This document shows, in pieces, positions 25,632-34,100 of a stretch of 64,000 nt of DNA (position 1 is the stretch's first letter; each line of letters begins with the position of its first letter). The notes under the pieces were generated by a model. The model was not told the origin of the DNA. It saw only the letters and a program-made list of their open reading frames with translations, and searched no databases. Both the position numbers and the translations under genes were made by a program. This stretch comes from Dactylosporangium siamense (lineage in GTDB: Bacteria; Actinomycetota; Actinomycetes; Mycobacteriales; Micromonosporaceae), in contig NZ_BONQ01000154.1 of NCBI RefSeq assembly GCF_016862795.1, positions 41,443-105,442 of the forward strand, given 5' to 3'.

Positions 25632-26614
25632 CAGCTCGCCTCCGTCATCCCGCGCAGGACGCCGACCGTCAGGTTGCGGATCAGCGGCACCTTGTAGCCG
25701 TTGTCCCGCAACGGTTTCGCCGCGGCGAGCTCCTCGTCCGCGGCCCGTTCGAAGTTGTCGACCGTCGCCGGCGCGCCCCGCAGCGACCGTTCCGCCGCGT
25801 ACGCCCGCCACGGCCGGTGCGCCACCGCCCCGTACGCCAGCCGCACGTCCTGCACGACCCCGTCCCGCACGTCGAGCGCGGCGGCGACCGACCCGGCCGC
25901 GAACGCGAACGACGACCGGTCCCGCACCTTGCGGTACGTCGACATCCGCGCGATCGGGGTCGCCGGCAGGACCACGGCGGTGATCAACGCGCCCGGCGGC
26001 AGGTTCGTGTCCCGCTCGGGCCGGTCGCCGGGCAGCCGGAAGAACTCGTGCACGCTCATGCTCGCCGGGCCGCCCTCGGTGAGCAGCTCGACCCGCGCGT
26101 CCACCAGCGCGAGCGCCACCGCCAGGTCCGACGGGTTCGTCGCGACGCACTGTTCCGACGCGCCCAGGATCGCCAGGTCGGTGTGCTCGCCCTCGCGGGC
26201 CGCGCAGCCGGCACCCGGCCGCCGCTTGTTGCACGACTTCGTGACGTCGACGAAGTAGCGGCAGCGGGTGCGCTGCAACAGGTTCCCGCCGATCGTGGCC
26301 CGGTTGCGCAGCTGCGCCGACGCGCCCGACAGCAGCGCGAGGGCCACCGCCGGGAACCTGGTCCGCAGCACCGGATCGGTGGCGAGGTCACTGTTCGCGG
26401 TGAGCGCGCCGACCCGCATCCCGCCGTCCGGCAGCGCCTCGATGTCCCGCAACGGCAGGCCGGTGACGTCGATGAGCAGGTCGGGGGCGGTGACGCCGAG
26501 CTTCATCAGGTCCACGATGTTCGTCCCGCCGGCCAGGTACGCCGCTCCGGTGCGCGAGATCGTGGCGACCGCCGAGTCCGCGGCCTCGGCCCGCTGATAC
26601 GCGAACGGTTTCAC
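25628..26614 (-). CDS. FAD-binding subunit of aldehyde oxidase with extra cysteines (PaoB-like)
   Basis: 328 residues; the GTG start overlaps the previous stop (GTGA). FAD-binding motifs AGGTNIVDLMK (28-38) and ATIGGNLLQ (106-114) are present. C118, C128, C137 and C156 lie in the loop where E. coli PaoB/YagS binds an additional 4Fe-4S cluster (QRTRCxYF...CNKRxPGxGC), so the enzyme probably belongs to the PaoABC type rather than classical xanthine dehydrogenase. It passes electrons between the 2Fe-2S subunit and FAD. Confidence 0.9.
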   Translation of the reverse strand: MKPFAYQRAEAADSAVATISRTGAAYLAGGTNIVDLMKLGVTAPDLLIDVTGLPLRDIEALPDGGMRVGALTANSDLATDPVLRTRFPAVALALLSGASAQLRNRATIGGNLLQRTRCRYFVDVTKSCNKRRPGAGCAAREGEHTDLAILGASEQCVATNPSDLAVALALVDARVELLTEGGPASMSVHEFFRLPGDRPERDTNLPPGALITAVVLPATPIARMSTYRKVRDRSSFAFAAGSVAAALDVRDGVVQDVRLAYGAVAHRPWRAYAAERSLRGAPATVDNFERAADEELAAAKPLRDNGYKVPLIRNLTVGVLRGMTEASW

Positions 26615-27225
26615 CGCGCTGCCACCTCTTGCGCTGCGACCTCTTGACCTGCGACCTCTTGACCTGCGACCTCTTGGATGGCCGCGACGATGTTCACATA
26701 GGCGCCGCAGCGGCAGATGTTGCCCGACATCCGTTCCCGGATCTCGTGCTCGTCGAGCTTGGCCTCCTCGGCTGCCGCCTCTTCGAGCATGCCGACCGCG
26801 GAGCAGATCTGCCCCGGGGTGCAGTAGCCGCACTGCAGCGCGTCGTGGGCGGCGAACGCCTCCTGCATCGGATGCAGCGACGGGCGCTCGTGCGGCTGCG
26901 CCGACCCCTGGGCCGGGCCCTGTGCCGCCCGCTGGGCCGCCATCTGGGTCGACATCTTGGCCGCCGTGCCGCTGCTGAGCCCCTCGACGGTCGTGACCGC
27001 CGTATCTCGGCAGGTGACCGCGAGGATCAGGCAGCTGTTCACCCGCCGGCCGTCCAGCAGCACCGTGCACGCGCCGCACTGCCCGTGATCGCAGCCCTTC
27101 TTCGTGCCCGGCAGCGCCAGCTGCTCGCGCAGCACGTCGAGCAGCGTCGCCCGGTTGTCGACGCGCAGCTCCTGCGGGTGACCGTTGACGCAGAACATGA
27201 GGTCGCTCGTGAACTGTCTCTCCAC
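26611..27225 (-). CDS. 2Fe-2S subunit of aldehyde oxidase/xanthine dehydrogenase (PaoA-like)
   Basis: 204 residues from the GTG at 27225. The plant-type 2Fe-2S site is C45, C50, C53 and C65 (GCDHGQCGACTV...NSC); the second cluster uses C132, C135, C171 and C173 (QCGYCTPGQ...NICRCG). No Tat signal is visible, whereas E. coli PaoA is exported, so this complex may be cytoplasmic. The C-terminus ends in EVAGQ/EVAAQ pentads from a 15-bp repeat. First gene of the three-gene operon. Confidence 0.9.
   Translation of the reverse strand: MERQFTSDLMFCVNGHPQELRVDNRATLLDVLREQLALPGTKKGCDHGQCGACTVLLDGRRVNSCLILAVTCRDTAVTTVEGLSSGTAAKMSTQMAAQRAAQGPAQGSAQPHERPSLHPMQEAFAAHDALQCGYCTPGQICSAVGMLEEAAAEEAKLDEHEIRERMSGNICRCGAYVNIVAAIQEVAGQEVAGQEVAAQEVAAR
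26624..26683 (-). repeat. In-frame tandem repeat at 3' end of the 2Fe-2S subunit gene, 4 x 15 bp
   Basis: Units ACCTCTTGNNCTGCG (two exact, two degenerate) directly before the stop codon; encode EVAGQ-like pentads. Confidence 0.8.
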
Positions 27226-27313
27226 GGTCTCGTGCTGCCCAACCGCGCCTCGCCCATGCGTGCCGGCGCTCGCCCGCCCCCTGAAGTCACCCGAAGTGTG
27301 GGACCGTGGGTCG

Positions 27314-28024
27314 ATGGACGGCGCGGTGACCCGAGACGGCTGCCCCGTCGAGCTGTACACGCTGCTCCCGACGACCGGCGAGCCCGCCATCGTCCACGCG
27401 GCGATCCCGCCCGGCGCGGAGATCCTCGAGCTCGGCTGCGGGGCCGGCCGCCTCACCCACCCGCTCATCGACCTCGGTCATCCGGTCACGGCGGTCGACA
27501 ACTCCGCCGACATGCTGGCCCACGTGAGCGGCCCGGCCTCCGCCCTCGTCACCGTCCTCGCCGACATCGAGACCCTGGACCTCGATCGGCGGTTTCCGGC
27601 GGTACTGCTGGCAAGTCACCTCATCAACACCCCCGACGACCGGCTGCGGGGCCGGCTGCTCGCCGCGTGCCGGCGGCACCTCGCGGCGGACGGCCGGGTC
27701 CTGATCCAGTGGCTGCCACCGGTCTGGTTCGACCGGGTGTTCGCCGACATGCGCCCGGTCACCGGCCGCATCGGCCGCATCGAGGTGACCGACACCCCGC
27801 TGTCCCACGACGGCACCGTCCTGCAGGCGAGGTGCACGTACCGGGTCGCCGACACCACAGGGCCCGCCGGTGGTGCGGCGTCCTCCGGCGGGACGGTCTG
27901 GTCGCACCGGTTCGCCACGCGCCGGCTGAGTCGCGCCGACCTGCACGCCGGGCTGGCGGGCGCGGGCCTGCGCTTCGAACGCCACCTCGACGCCGGCCGC
28001 CACTGGCTCACGGCAGCGGTGTGA
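27314..28024 (+). CDS. Class I SAM-dependent methyltransferase
   Basis: 236 residues from the ATG at 27314. Motif I ILELGCGAGRL (about 37-47) and the acidic post-I AVDNS, followed by VLADIETLDL, mark a methyltransf_25/11-type fold. Acceptor unknown. It diverges from the aldehyde oxidase operon across about 90 bases. The frame is open further upstream, but that part would overlap the 2Fe-2S gene and has no family similarity. Confidence 0.75.
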   Translation: MDGAVTRDGCPVELYTLLPTTGEPAIVHAAIPPGAEILELGCGAGRLTHPLIDLGHPVTAVDNSADMLAHVSGPASALVTVLADIETLDLDRRFPAVLLASHLINTPDDRLRGRLLAACRRHLAADGRVLIQWLPPVWFDRVFADMRPVTGRIGRIEVTDTPLSHDGTVLQARCTYRVADTTGPAGGAASSGGTVWSHRFATRRLSRADLHAGLAGAGLRFERHLDAGRHWLTAAV

Positions 28025-28030
28025 ACGGGC

Positions 28031-28062
28031 TTGACCTCAACAGAGCTTGAGGTTCCAGGCTT
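28031..28062 (+). promoter_or_regulatory. SoxR-type box and promoter
   Basis: TTGACC (-35, 28031-28036) overlaps the perfect inverted repeat ACCTCAA-CAGAGC-TTGAGGT (28034-28053); CAGGCT (-10) is at 28057-28062. The arms match known SoxR boxes (CCTCAA...TTGAGG) and the long 20-base spacer is typical of MerR-family activators. Transcription would begin about at the ATG (28069), giving a leaderless mRNA. Confidence 0.75.
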
Positions 28063-28068
28063 GTGTCC

Positions 28069-29040
28069 ATGAAGGCGATCGAGGTGACCCGCTTCGGCGG
28101 ACCGGAAGTTCTGGAACCAGGCACATTCTCCGACCCCGTCCCCCGCGAGGGCGAGGTCCTCGTCGACGTCGACGCGGCCGACACGCTGTGGCTGGAGACC
28201 CTCGTCAGGTCCGGCGACGGCGGCGCGTACTTCCCCGTCACACCGCCGTACCGCCCCGGCGTGGGCGTCGCCGGCACGGTGCTGTCCGGCGGCGGCTCGG
28301 GGCGGCGGGTGGTCGCGCGGCTGGGTCACGCGGGCGGCGGGTACGCGACCCGCGTCGCCGTCCCGGAGGCCACCCTGGTCGACATCCCCGACGGTGTCGA
28401 CGCGCGGACCGCGGCCGCCGTCCTGCACGACGGTGTCACCGCGCTCGCGCTCATGGACGTCGTGAAGGTCGTCGCCGGTGACCGGGTCCTCGTCACCGCC
28501 GCCGCGGGCGGCATGGGCGCGCTGCTCGTCCAGGCCGCGAAGGCCGCCGGCGCGACCGTCGTCGCCGCCGCCCGCGGGGCCGCCAAGCTCGACGCGCTGC
28601 GCGGACTGGGTTCGCCGGGATCGCTGGGCCCGGACGTCGTGGTCGACTACGGCGCCGGCGACTGGACCGACACGGTGTGGGACGCCGTCGGCGGCGTCGA
28701 CGTGGTCCTCGACGGTGCGGGCGGCGACTACGGCCGTGCCGCGTTCGACCTCGTCGTCGAAGGCGGCCGGTTCTCCGCGCACGGCACCCCCGCCGGCGGG
28801 TTCGCCACCGCCGACCCCGAGGTCGCCCGGTCCCGTGGCATCGCCGCGACCGGCCTCGAATCCGTCCGGCTCGACCCGGACCGGTTCCGCACCTACCTGG
28901 GCCGCGCCCTGCGGGACGTGGCCGCGGGCCGGTTCACGCCGCTGATCGGGCAGACGTTCCCGCTCGAACGCGCCGCCGACGCGCACGCCGCGATCGAGTC
29001 CCGCACCGCGATCGGCAAGACGGTGCTAACAGTCGCATGA
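28069..29040 (+). CDS. Quinone oxidoreductase-like zinc-type dehydrogenase under SoxR control
   Basis: 323 residues of the medium-chain dehydrogenase family. It starts MKAIEVTRFGGPEVLE; the NADPH-binding stretch is VLVTAAAGGMGALLVQAAKAAGATVVA (about 139-165). It lacks an obvious catalytic-zinc cysteine cluster, as in QOR/zeta-crystallin enzymes that reduce quinones. In Streptomyces, SoxR activates similar NADPH oxidoreductases in response to redox-active compounds, and the box upstream fits that role. Its end overlaps the rhodanese gene on the other strand by 15 bases. Confidence 0.88.
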   Translation: MKAIEVTRFGGPEVLEPGTFSDPVPREGEVLVDVDAADTLWLETLVRSGDGGAYFPVTPPYRPGVGVAGTVLSGGGSGRRVVARLGHAGGGYATRVAVPEATLVDIPDGVDARTAAAVLHDGVTALALMDVVKVVAGDRVLVTAAAGGMGALLVQAAKAAGATVVAAARGAAKLDALRGLGSPGSLGPDVVVDYGAGDWTDTVWDAVGGVDVVLDGAGGDYGRAAFDLVVEGGRFSAHGTPAGGFATADPEVARSRGIAATGLESVRLDPDRFRTYLGRALRDVAAGRFTPLIGQTFPLERAADAHAAIESRTAIGKTVLTVA

Positions 29041-29472
29041 GACGGCCCAGCGCGGCGCGGTGAGCTCGTCGGCCGGGCGCCGGTCGGTTCCGGCCGCCGT
29101 CTCGAACGTGAAGCCCTCGCGCACCCAGTACTCGTACCCGCCGAGCATCTCCTGCACCTGATAGCCGAGCTTCGCGAACTCGAGCGCCGCCCGCGTCGCG
29201 CCGTTGCAGCCGGGCCCCCAGCAGTACGTGACGACGAGCGTGCCGGGCTGGATCGCCGCCGCGGCGTCGGCGGCGATCTGCGCGGTCGGCAGGTGCACCG
29301 CGCCCGGCAGGTGACCCTGCGCCCACGCCTGCGCGCCGCGCGAGTCGACGACGACGTACCCGGGGGTGCGCGCCTCGAGCGCCGCGTGGACGTCACTGAC
29401 ATCGGTCTCGAACCGCAGGCGCTCCGCGAAATGGGCGACGGCGGCGGTGTTCTCAATGGCTGTGGTTGGCAT
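29026..29472 (-). CDS. Rhodanese-like sulfurtransferase
   Basis: 148 residues from the ATG at 29472, preceded by CACGAT 6 bases upstream. A single rhodanese domain: VVVDSRGAQAWAQGHLPGAVHLP (40-62), with the active cysteine C84 in TYCWGPGCNGATRAA. It may transfer sulfur or act on thiosulfate-type compounds. It diverges from the GlxA-like regulator; this pairing is common and implies control of one by the other. Confidence 0.88.
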   Translation of the reverse strand: MPTTAIENTAAVAHFAERLRFETDVSDVHAALEARTPGYVVVDSRGAQAWAQGHLPGAVHLPTAQIAADAAAAIQPGTLVVTYCWGPGCNGATRAALEFAKLGYQVQEMLGGYEYWVREGFTFETAAGTDRRPADELTAPRWAVSCDC

Positions 29473-29478
29473 GCGTCC

Positions 29479-29484
29479 ATCGTG
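29479..29484 (-). promoter_or_regulatory. -10 element for rhodanese gene
   Basis: CACGAT on the minus strand, 6 bases before the ATG at 29472; a weaker variant of TANNNT. Confidence 0.35.
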
Positions 29485-29530
29485 GGGCGGGGCAATCCGT
29501 CGCGACAGTGGCGTGGATGACACCGTTCGC

Positions 29531-29536
29531 TAAGAT
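29531..29536 (+). promoter_or_regulatory. -10 element for glxA-like gene
   Basis: TAAGAT ends 6 bases before the ATG at 29543. Confidence 0.45.
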
Positions 29537-29542
29537 ACCGCC

Positions 29543-30526
29543 ATGGTGCCGAACCGCAGCGTGTCCGTCCTCGTGTACCCGGGCATGTCAGCGTTCGAGA
29601 CCGGCATCGTCACCGAGGTGTTCGGGCTGCCGCGCCCCGAGTTCGAGCGCCCCTGGTATCGGCTGGCCGTGTGTGCGCCGAGCGACGCGCCCGTGCCGAT
29701 GATCGGCGGTGCGACCCTCACCACGCCGTTCGGGCTGGACGAGTTCGCGGCCGCCGACACCGTCATCGTCCCCGGCGTCGCGAACGTCCACTTCGACCCG
29801 CCGCCCGCGGTCCTCGACGCGCTGCGCACCGCGCACGACCGCGGCGCCCGCATCCTGTCGATCTGCTCCGGCGCGTTCGCGCTCGCCGCCGCGGGGCTCC
29901 TCGACGGGCGGCGCGCCACGACCCACTGGCGCTACGCGGACCTGTTGCAGCGCAGGTTTCCCGCCGTCCACGTCGACCCCGGCGTCCTCTACCTGGCCGA
30001 CGGCGACGTGTGGACCAGCGCCGGCAGCGCCGCCGGCCTGGACCTGTGCCTGCACGTCGTGCGGGCCGACCACGGTGCCACGATCGCCAACGCGGTCGCC
30101 CGCCGGCTCGTCGTCCAGCCGCACCGCGACGGCGGCCAGGCCCAGTTCATCGAGGCGCCGATGCCCGGCCGGACCGACGACGCGGACGACGGTGGCGACG
30201 ACCGCATCGCCCGCAGCGTCGACTGGGCGCTCACGCACCTCGCCGAGCCGCTCACCGTCGACGTGCTGGCCCGGCAGGCGCACATGTCGGCACGGACATA
30301 CCTGCGGCACTTCACCCGCACCACCGGCACCAGCCCGATCCGCTGGCTGATCCGGCAGCGCGTGCAGGCGAGCCTGGCGCTGCTCGAGTCGACCGACACC
30401 CCGATCGAACAGATCGCGGCGGCCGTCGGGTTCGAGACGCCGGTGACGTTCCGGCACCACTTCACGAACACGATGCGCACCTCGCCGTCCGCGTACCGGC
30501 AGGCCTTCCGCGTCAAGGGGCACTGA
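29543..30526 (+). CDS. GlxA/FtrA family AraC-type regulator
   Basis: 327 residues. The N-terminal DJ-1/PfpI-like domain (about 6-170) carries C108 in LSICSGAFALAAAGLL at the nucleophile-elbow position; the C-terminal AraC domain (about 215-322) has two HTH motifs (VDVLARQAHMSARTYLRHF and IEQIAAAVGFETPVTFRHHF). It probably regulates the divergent rhodanese gene. An ABC permease gene begins 14 bases after the stop but has its own promoter element. Confidence 0.9.
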   Translation: MVPNRSVSVLVYPGMSAFETGIVTEVFGLPRPEFERPWYRLAVCAPSDAPVPMIGGATLTTPFGLDEFAAADTVIVPGVANVHFDPPPAVLDALRTAHDRGARILSICSGAFALAAAGLLDGRRATTHWRYADLLQRRFPAVHVDPGVLYLADGDVWTSAGSAAGLDLCLHVVRADHGATIANAVARRLVVQPHRDGGQAQFIEAPMPGRTDDADDGGDDRIARSVDWALTHLAEPLTVDVLARQAHMSARTYLRHFTRTTGTSPIRWLIRQRVQASLALLESTDTPIEQIAAAVGFETPVTFRHHFTNTMRTSPSAYRQAFRVKGH

Positions 30527-30532
30527 TAGCCT
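30527..30532 (+). promoter_or_regulatory. -10 element for ABC export operon
   Basis: TAGCCT directly follows the glxA-like stop and ends 8 bases before the GTG at 30541. Confidence 0.35.
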
Positions 30533-30540
30533 TACGCGCT

Positions 30541-31335
30541 GTGCGCCTCTGGTTGACGCTCGTCGGCATCGGTTTCCGGCGATGGTCGACCTACCGCCTG
30601 GCGGCGTTCGCCGGGGCGTTCACCAACAGCGTGTTCGGCCTGATCCGCGCCGGTGTCATCACCGCGACCATCGCCGCCGCCGGTGGCACGCTCGGCGGCT
30701 ACGACGCGCTGACCGGCGTCACCTATGTGTGGCTCGGGCAGGCGCTCATCGGCCCCGTCTACTTCTTCGCGTGGACCGAGCTGGCGCAGCGGATCCGTAC
30801 CGGCGACGTCGCCGTCGACCTGGCCCGGCCCGTCGATCCGATGCTCGCCCATCTCGCCGCCGATCTCGGTCGGGCCGCGTTCGTGTTCCTGCCCCGCGGG
30901 TTGCCGCCGCTGGCCGTCGGCGCCGCCGTGACCGGGCTGGCGCTGCCCGGCGACCCGGGCGCGTACGTCCTCGGCCTGCTCAGCGTCGCGTTCGCGGTCG
31001 TCGTGTCGTTCGCGTGCCGGTGGCTGGTCAACCTGACCGCGTTCTGGCTGCTCGACCTGCGCGGCCCGATGACGATGTATCTGCTGGTCACCAACATCCT
31101 GTGCGGTCTCGCCGTGCCGGTGCAGTGGTTCCCCGGGTGGCTCGCCGCGGCCGCCGCCGTGACCCCGTTCCCGTCGATGCTGCAGACCCCGATCGACGTG
31201 CTCATGGGCCACTCCGCCGGCTGGGACGCGGTGCGGCTGCTCGCCGTGCAGGCCGCATGGGCCGCCGGCCTGCTCGCCGCCGGCCGCCTCATCTTCACGC
31301 TCGGCACCCGCAAGCTGGTGATCCAGGGTGGCTGA
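30541..31335 (+). CDS. ABC-2 family exporter permease (first)
   Basis: 264 residues with about six hydrophobic helices; the pattern (QALIGPVYFFAWTELAQRIRTGDVAVDLARPVDPM and TMYLLVTNILCGLAVPVQWFPGW) fits the ABC2_membrane_6 family. The GTG at 30541 is chosen over the much longer open frame because that extension lies over the GlxA-like gene. It overlaps the second permease by 8 bases. With the next permease and ATPase it forms a complete heteromeric exporter of unknown cargo. Confidence 0.85.
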   Translation: MRLWLTLVGIGFRRWSTYRLAAFAGAFTNSVFGLIRAGVITATIAAAGGTLGGYDALTGVTYVWLGQALIGPVYFFAWTELAQRIRTGDVAVDLARPVDPMLAHLAADLGRAAFVFLPRGLPPLAVGAAVTGLALPGDPGAYVLGLLSVAFAVVVSFACRWLVNLTAFWLLDLRGPMTMYLLVTNILCGLAVPVQWFPGWLAAAAAVTPFPSMLQTPIDVLMGHSAGWDAVRLLAVQAAWAAGLLAAGRLIFTLGTRKLVIQGG

Positions 31336-32134
31336 CAATCCCTACGTAGTGCTGGTGCGGCTGCGGATGCGGGCGCAGACGGTGTACCGGGGGTCGTTCG
31401 CGATCGAGCTCGTCGCCAGTCTCGGCGCGACGATCAGCGGGTTCCTGGAGATCTACGTCATCTTCGCCAACGTGCCGGCGCTCGGCGGGCTCGACTTCCC
31501 CGCGGCGGTGCTGGTGTTCGCGATCGGGCACGTGTCGTTCAGCCTCGCCGATCTCGTCGTCGGGCACCTCGACGCGCTGCCGAACTACCTGCGGTCCGGC
31601 ACGCTCGACGCGTTCCTGCTGCGGCCGCTGCCGGTGCTCGCCCAGCTGATCACCGCGGAGATCTCGTTGCGGCGGTTCGGGCGTACCGTCGCGGGCTCCG
31701 CGCTGGCCGTCGTGGCGCTGGCGCACACCGAGGTGGCATGGTCGCCGGCGAAGGCGGCGCTGCTCGCGGTGACGGTGTGCGCCGGCGCGGCCCTGTTCGC
31801 GGCGCTGTTCGTCGGGGCCGCGGCCGTGCAGTTCTGGCTGGTCGAGGGGACCGAGTTCACGGCGTCGTTCGTGTACGGCGGCAGCTACGCCGCGCAGTTC
31901 CCGACGAGCGTGTTCGGCACACCGGCGCGGGTGCTGTTCACGTTCGTGGTGCCGGCCGCGTTCGTCGCGTACCTGCCGGTGCTGGCCCTGCTCGACATCC
32001 CCGGCGCCGCGCCCGGTGGCCTACCCGCCGGCGTGCTCGGCTGGTGCTCGCCGATCGCCGCCGCGGCGGTCTGGACGGTGGCGCTGCTCGGTTGGCGGGC
32101 GGGCCTGCGGCACTACACGGGAGCCGGATCATGA
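31328..32134 (+). CDS. ABC-2 family exporter permease (second)
   Basis: 268 residues, about six helices, also ABC2_membrane_6-like (GHLDALPNYLRSGTLDAFLLRPLPVLAQLITAEIS matches the first permease's RTGDVAVDLARPVDPM region in position). The GTG start lies inside the end of the first permease gene, and its stop overlaps the ATPase start (ATGA), so all three are translationally coupled. Confidence 0.85.
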   Translation: MADNPYVVLVRLRMRAQTVYRGSFAIELVASLGATISGFLEIYVIFANVPALGGLDFPAAVLVFAIGHVSFSLADLVVGHLDALPNYLRSGTLDAFLLRPLPVLAQLITAEISLRRFGRTVAGSALAVVALAHTEVAWSPAKAALLAVTVCAGAALFAALFVGAAAVQFWLVEGTEFTASFVYGGSYAAQFPTSVFGTPARVLFTFVVPAAFVAYLPVLALLDIPGAAPGGLPAGVLGWCSPIAAAAVWTVALLGWRAGLRHYTGAGS

Positions 32135-33075
32135 GCAGTGCCAGCATGGCGGACCACATCATCGAGGCGGTCGCGCTGCGGCGGGTGTTCGGGGCGAAGA
32201 CGGCGGTCGACGGGTTGACGTTCAGCGTGCCGCGGGGCGCCGCGGTCGGATACATCGGTGCGAACGGGGCCGGCAAGTCCACGACGATCAAGATGCTCAC
32301 CGGCATCCTCAAGCCGACCTCCGGATCGGCGCTGACCTGCGGCCTCGACCCGCTGCGGCACCGGCGGCAGCTGGCGCGGCGGATCGGGGTCGTGTTCGGC
32401 CAGCGCAGCCAGCTGTGGTGGGACCTGCCGCTGCGGGACTCGTTCGTGGCGCTGGGCGCGATCCACCGGCTCGGGCGGGACGCGGTGCGGGACCGCACCG
32501 ACGAGCTCGTCGACCGGCTGGACCTCGGGGAGTTCGTGGACACGCCGGTGCGGCAACTGTCGCTCGGGCAGCGCATCCGCGGTGAGGTCGCGGCGGCGCT
32601 GCTGCACGGGCCGGAGCTGCTCATCCTCGACGAGCCGACGATCGGCCTCGATGTGCTCAGCAAGGAGCGGCTGCGGGTGTTCCTGATCGAGCAGCGCTCG
32701 CTGCACGGCACGAGCCTGCTGCTCGCGACCCACGACATGGGCGACGTGCGGCGGCTCACCGAACGCATCCTGGTCGTCGACCACGGGCGGCTCGCGTTCG
32801 ACGGCACCCTGGCCCAGCTGGTCGAGCAGGTCGGCGCCGAACGCCACGTGGTCCTCGACCTCACCGACCCGGCGCCGCCGCTGGACGGCATCCCCGGCAC
32901 GCGCCTGGTCGGCCATGAGGCCGGCGGGCTGCGGCAGCGGCTGTCGTTCGCGCCGGGGGAGACGACGGTCGCGGCGATCCTGGCCGCCGTGGCGCAGCGC
33001 GCGGTGCAGGTCCACGACCTCACCATCGAGGAACCCGACATCGAAGCGGTGGTCCGGCGGCTGTACGCGGGCTAG
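32131..33075 (+). CDS. ABC exporter ATPase
   Basis: 314 residues. Walker A GANGAGKST (43-51), signature LSLGQRIRGEVAA, Walker B LLILDEPTIGLD, and H-loop LLATHDMGD. The signature LSLGQ and the C-terminal extension of about 80 residues fit the DrrA/YbhF-like branch paired with ABC2_membrane_6 permeases. It drives export through the two upstream permeases. Confidence 0.92.
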   Translation: MSSASMADHIIEAVALRRVFGAKTAVDGLTFSVPRGAAVGYIGANGAGKSTTIKMLTGILKPTSGSALTCGLDPLRHRRQLARRIGVVFGQRSQLWWDLPLRDSFVALGAIHRLGRDAVRDRTDELVDRLDLGEFVDTPVRQLSLGQRIRGEVAAALLHGPELLILDEPTIGLDVLSKERLRVFLIEQRSLHGTSLLLATHDMGDVRRLTERILVVDHGRLAFDGTLAQLVEQVGAERHVVLDLTDPAPPLDGIPGTRLVGHEAGGLRQRLSFAPGETTVAAILAAVAQRAVQVHDLTIEEPDIEAVVRRLYAG

Positions 33076-33133
33076 TACAAATGTCACGGCCGGCGTGCGA
33101 CGGACGCATCTGCCGGCTCCGGAGCCCGCGCCA

Positions 33134-33139
33134 TACCGT
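33134..33139 (+). promoter_or_regulatory. -10 element for second ABC system
   Basis: TACCGT ends 6 bases before the ATG at 33146. Confidence 0.45.
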
Positions 33140-33145
33140 CGAGCC

Positions 33146-34099
33146 ATGGCCACAGTCGAGCTGGACAGGGTGTCGTACACCTACGAGAACGCCTCTGGGA
33201 ATGCCACTGGGAACAGCGCGGACGGGTTCGCGGTGCGGGACGTGTCGCTGCGGATCGAGCCGGGTCAGGTCGTCGCGATGCTCGGGCCGAACGGTGCCGG
33301 CAAGTCCACGACGCTGCTCCTGCTGCTCGGCATGCTGCGGCCACGGACCGGCACCGTCCGGCTGTTCGGCGAGGCCGTGACGGGTGCTGTGAACAAGGCC
33401 GTCGCCGGCGGCCGGATCGGTGCCATGCCGCAGGCCGGTGGGGTGCCGCCCCGCTCCAGCGTCCGCGATCTGCTGGAGTTCCTGCACGCGGTGTATCCGC
33501 GGCCGATGCCCGTCCGCGAGGCCCTCGCGCTCGCCGACCTGGAAGGGCTCGCCGGGCGCACCGTGGAGCGGCTGTCCGGCGGGCAGCAGCAGCGGCTCCG
33601 GTTCGCGATGGCCGTCATCGGCCGGCCCGACCTGCTGATCCTCGACGAACCCACGGCGGCGCTGGACGTCCAGTCCCGGCGCGCGTTCTGGGCCGCGATC
33701 CGTGAGTACGCCGCGCACGGCCGCACCGTCCTGTTCTCCACGCACTACCTGGAGGAGGCCGACGACAACGCCGACCGGATCGTGGTGCTCGACCGGGGAC
33801 GGGTGATCGCCGACGGCACCGCCGTGAGCGTGAAGCAGATGGTCGGCGTCCGGACCGTGAGCGTGGCCGCATCGGATGCACCGCACGCCTTTGACCGCCT
33901 GCCCGGCGTCGCCGCGGTCACGCGGCTCGGTGGGCGGGTCGTGCTCACCACCACCGACTCGGACGCGACGGTGCTCGCGCTCGCCGCCGCCGGACTCCTG
34001 CGGGACCTCGAGGTCGTCGGCGCGGGCCTGGAGGAAGCGTTCCTGACCCTGACCAACACGGCGCTCACCGATGCGGCGCCGACCCTCGAGAGGATCTGA
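33146..34099 (+). CDS. ABC exporter ATPase of DesKR-linked system
   Basis: 317 residues. Walker A LGPNGAGKST (46-55), signature RLSGGQQQRL, Walker B LLILDEPTAALD, switch FSTHYLEEAD. It pairs with the ABC-2 permease that starts 1 base after its stop. A 12-bp repeat encodes NASGNATGN near residue 15-23, between the first strand and the Walker A motif. The frame extends upstream, but TACCGT 6 bases before this ATG decides the start. Confidence 0.92.
   Translation: MATVELDRVSYTYENASGNATGNSADGFAVRDVSLRIEPGQVVAMLGPNGAGKSTTLLLLLGMLRPRTGTVRLFGEAVTGAVNKAVAGGRIGAMPQAGGVPPRSSVRDLLEFLHAVYPRPMPVREALALADLEGLAGRTVERLSGGQQQRLRFAMAVIGRPDLLILDEPTAALDVQSRRAFWAAIREYAAHGRTVLFSTHYLEEADDNADRIVVLDRGRVIADGTAVSVKQMVGVRTVSVAASDAPHAFDRLPGVAAVTRLGGRVVLTTTDSDATVLALAAAGLLRDLEVVGAGLEEAFLTLTNTALTDAAPTLERI
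33188..33217 (+). repeat. In-frame tandem repeat, 2.5 x 12 bp
   Basis: AACGCCTCTGGG, AATGCCACTGGG and a partial AACAGC unit within the ATPase gene. Confidence 0.5.
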
Positions 34100-34100
34100 C

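Noticed and set aside
16480..27225. Secondary-metabolite gene cluster
   Set aside because: Oxidoreductases, a methyltransferase and transporters are present, but there is no core biosynthetic enzyme such as PKS, NRPS or terpene synthase.
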